Below are positions 41,701 through 44,700 of a stretch of 47,191 bases of DNA, one piece after another. The stretch comes from CAYWNA01 sp964459305. GTDB lineage: Bacteria > Planctomycetota > Planctomycetia > Pirellulales > Pirellulaceae. The notes beneath the pieces are model-generated. The model was not told the DNA's origin. It worked only from the letters and a program-made list of their open reading frames with translations, and ran no database searches. Made by a program: the position numbers and the translations under genes. How positions within the stretch are numbered: position 1 is the first letter of the stretch; every line of letters begins with the position of its first letter. The stretch is taken from the NCBI GenBank assembly GCA_964459305.1, contig CAYWNA010000084.1:1-47191 (forward strand), written 5' to 3'.

Positions 41701-44700
41701 TCGGACGCACGCGATTCTTTGCCGGTTCCATCCACGTACACGACACGGTACATGTACGTTCCTGGGACCAATTCCCCGTAAAGCTGCTCGGTGAGCGTCA
41801 CGCCGCGTGTTGGCGGCACGTGCAAAATCCCGCCGCGTTCGGTGCCGTCGTCCACAAACACCGTATCCTGCCGGTTCAGTTGATCCACGAGCGTGAACGG
41901 CGTGAACACGCCGCCCTGTTTCGTGCTGCGGTAGATACGACGTGCGACAAAACCATCGGGCGCCGGCGGCAATTGGCCCAGCCGAATAGACGAGTCGGCC
42001 GTTGGCACGATGAACGTCGGCAAAGTCTGCGAAGCTGGACTCTCATAGCCGAACCGATCCACATACACGATCTTGTAGATGTACTCGGTATCGCTGCCCA
42101 CGTTGCCCAGCGATCCGCCGGTCACGAGATTCTGCGTGACCAGGTTCACCGGTGGCGGGGTCACCCGTTCCATACGCCCGCCGGGCTGCGAAGCAATCGC
42201 ATGGTTCTCGCTCAAGGCATGGACGATGTCGGTGTCGTCCCAACGGCCGGACACGTTCAATTTCTGGGCGATACTGCCTGCTTCCGTCGCCACGCGCACA
42301 AACAAACCGTTGACCGAGTTCTCCACCAAGGTGTTGCCATAAACGTCCGGCCCAATTCGCTCGTAGTCCGATGTGGAGGCGATACGCTGGTGCCGCGGGG
42401 CGTGGAAGTTCGTTTCTTCGAAGCTGTCAGGACTGGCCGAGAGGGCGGCATCCGAACTGCTGGTGATCCTGTTGAACGAAACGGTTGGCCGCGTGTCCGT
42501 AATGTGAATCGGATTGACGACCGTGGGAACCGAGTTGATCAACACGTTGCCGCCGCCGTAGCGGATATCGGCGTGGTTCACGTAGTTCAGGAAGATGCCT
42601 TCTTCGTCGTAAACAAAATTGCCCTGGGCACGGTCGATGTCGTCGCGGAACAACAGCCCGCCCCAATCGCCAGGCTGGGGCGTTGTGACAAATGGGTTGG
42701 TGTCCAATCCGACCTCTTCATCGTTGTACGACGTGAAGTACACGCTGCCCGGTACGCGCTTGCCGTCCACGCTCACAGGCCCGTCGGTCGCCTCCACGCT
42801 GCCATCGCCGTCGTCTTCCAATAACAACGGTGTTCCCAGCACCTGGAAAGCGCCCGCGCTGCGGTCGATGCCCGCTGCCGAACTCCCGACCCCGATGTGG
42901 GCCCGCCGCATCTGGAAAATGGCGCTGGAATCGACCATCACGGTCACGCCCTGCGGAATCTCCATCGTGGCGCCATCCGCTAGCGGGCGGCCCAGACTGT
43001 CGAAACCGATCTCGTAAGCCAGATTGTCGTCCAACGTCGTGATGTCCCCGTCCTGACCGGGGTTGCCTACGATGCGGACGATGTCCCCTGGTTGAACCGC
43101 CGTCGTTCCACCGAAGGCGAGCTGCAGATTGTTGAACGGCGCGTCGTACGTTCCCGTGCCACTGCTCGCGGGGAGTCCGTTGCCATACCATTTGTCGACG
43201 AAGAACGTTCTTTCAGGTGATCCCGTCCTTTCATAGCCTGGGGACGGATTGGCGTCTGCCGCCGTGGCCAGCGGAGCGGCCCGGAACCAGAAATGGTAGA
43301 CACCGCCCGGAACGCCATCTGCATCGGCATCGATAAACGTGGGGGGATCGTTGGGATTGTCCAAATCGAAGATCGCTGCGTCTGCATTGGGACGGAAATT
43401 CAATCGCAACTCGTATTCGCCTTGCGTGGTTCCGCCAAAACCGGTGTCTTCAATGGTTGGATCGTATTCGTCGTTACCGCTGGCGCTGACCCCCACGTAG
43501 TACGTGCCTGGCTCCAGGTCCATTTCGATGTAGGAATCACGGCTGAAGTAATTGTCGTTCCGTGCCAGAAGTACGTGCGGCCCACCCAGCTCAGCCCCAT
43601 CGATCGAAATCTCGGCGACGTTCTGGTTTGCCAGGTTGCCCACGAAATCGATCGTCCACGCGTCGCCACTCGCCTCCGACACAATGACATCGCCGTCACC
43701 AATGTTCGACAACGCTTTCAGGGCCGCACCCACGTCGCTCGGCGACGCGTCATGTGGTATGGCTGCCGTTGTCTGGCCATCAAACGTCAATGTGAACGTG
43801 CCACGAGTGACTCCATCTCCCAAGACCACCATCTGCTGTTCGTTCGCAGTCGCGCCGCCGGCTTGCCTCGTCGCGACCTCTGGGTTCCAGGGCTGCTGGT
43901 ACAGGCTCAGCGTTGTATCCAGCAGACTCGACTGAGCCTGGCGCTCGGCAAAGGTCTCCGCCGTGAACCTGCCGGTCTCATCCAGTTTGAACTGGTACAC
44001 GTCGATATCTTTGCTTTCCGGGTAGTACAAGTGCTGCAGGTGCACTACGTCGTGATCGCTCAGCACGACCGGTTCGAGCGGGTTGTCGAAATTCAAATCC
44101 ACGTCGTAGTCGCGAAGGGCGTCCCCCGGCAAGTCCGGAGTGGTACCGAGCCCCAGGTAGCTTCCTACGCCGCTGAGCATTTGGCGGAACCAACCGGCCG
44201 TGGCGTTGAACCGGTCGTCAAGGTTGCCATCGATAACCACAAACGGTTGAGTATTGTTGCGGAGAGACGTATCGCCCGAAGCGATGATCAACCCGTCCTG
44301 TTCCGTTTCCACAAACTCGACGCCCGTCAGATCGTTGAGAATCTGAAAAGCCTCTCTGGCCCGCCGCTCCTGTGTCTCCGTGATAACGTTGAATGCCGGC
44401 TGGGGATTGCCTTGAGCATCGTCAAGAAACCCAATGTCGGGGCGGAAGTTGTATTCGAAACGGGAGATCCCCATGTCCACCGAGCCATCGCGTCCCGCAT
44501 TGGCGCTGTCGTCCGGAATGTGCTGAACCACAATCTCCCGGTGCCCCGGATCGTCGTTGCTGCCGGGCAATTGCAGCGCGTAGACCTGCGCTTCGATCTC
44601 ACCGCGAAGGATGAGGTTCTGATTGCTCAGCACCCCCTGCAACAGGGCGTCACGGTCCTCATCCCCGATAAAGACTCCCGATGCATCGATCTCACTGACG

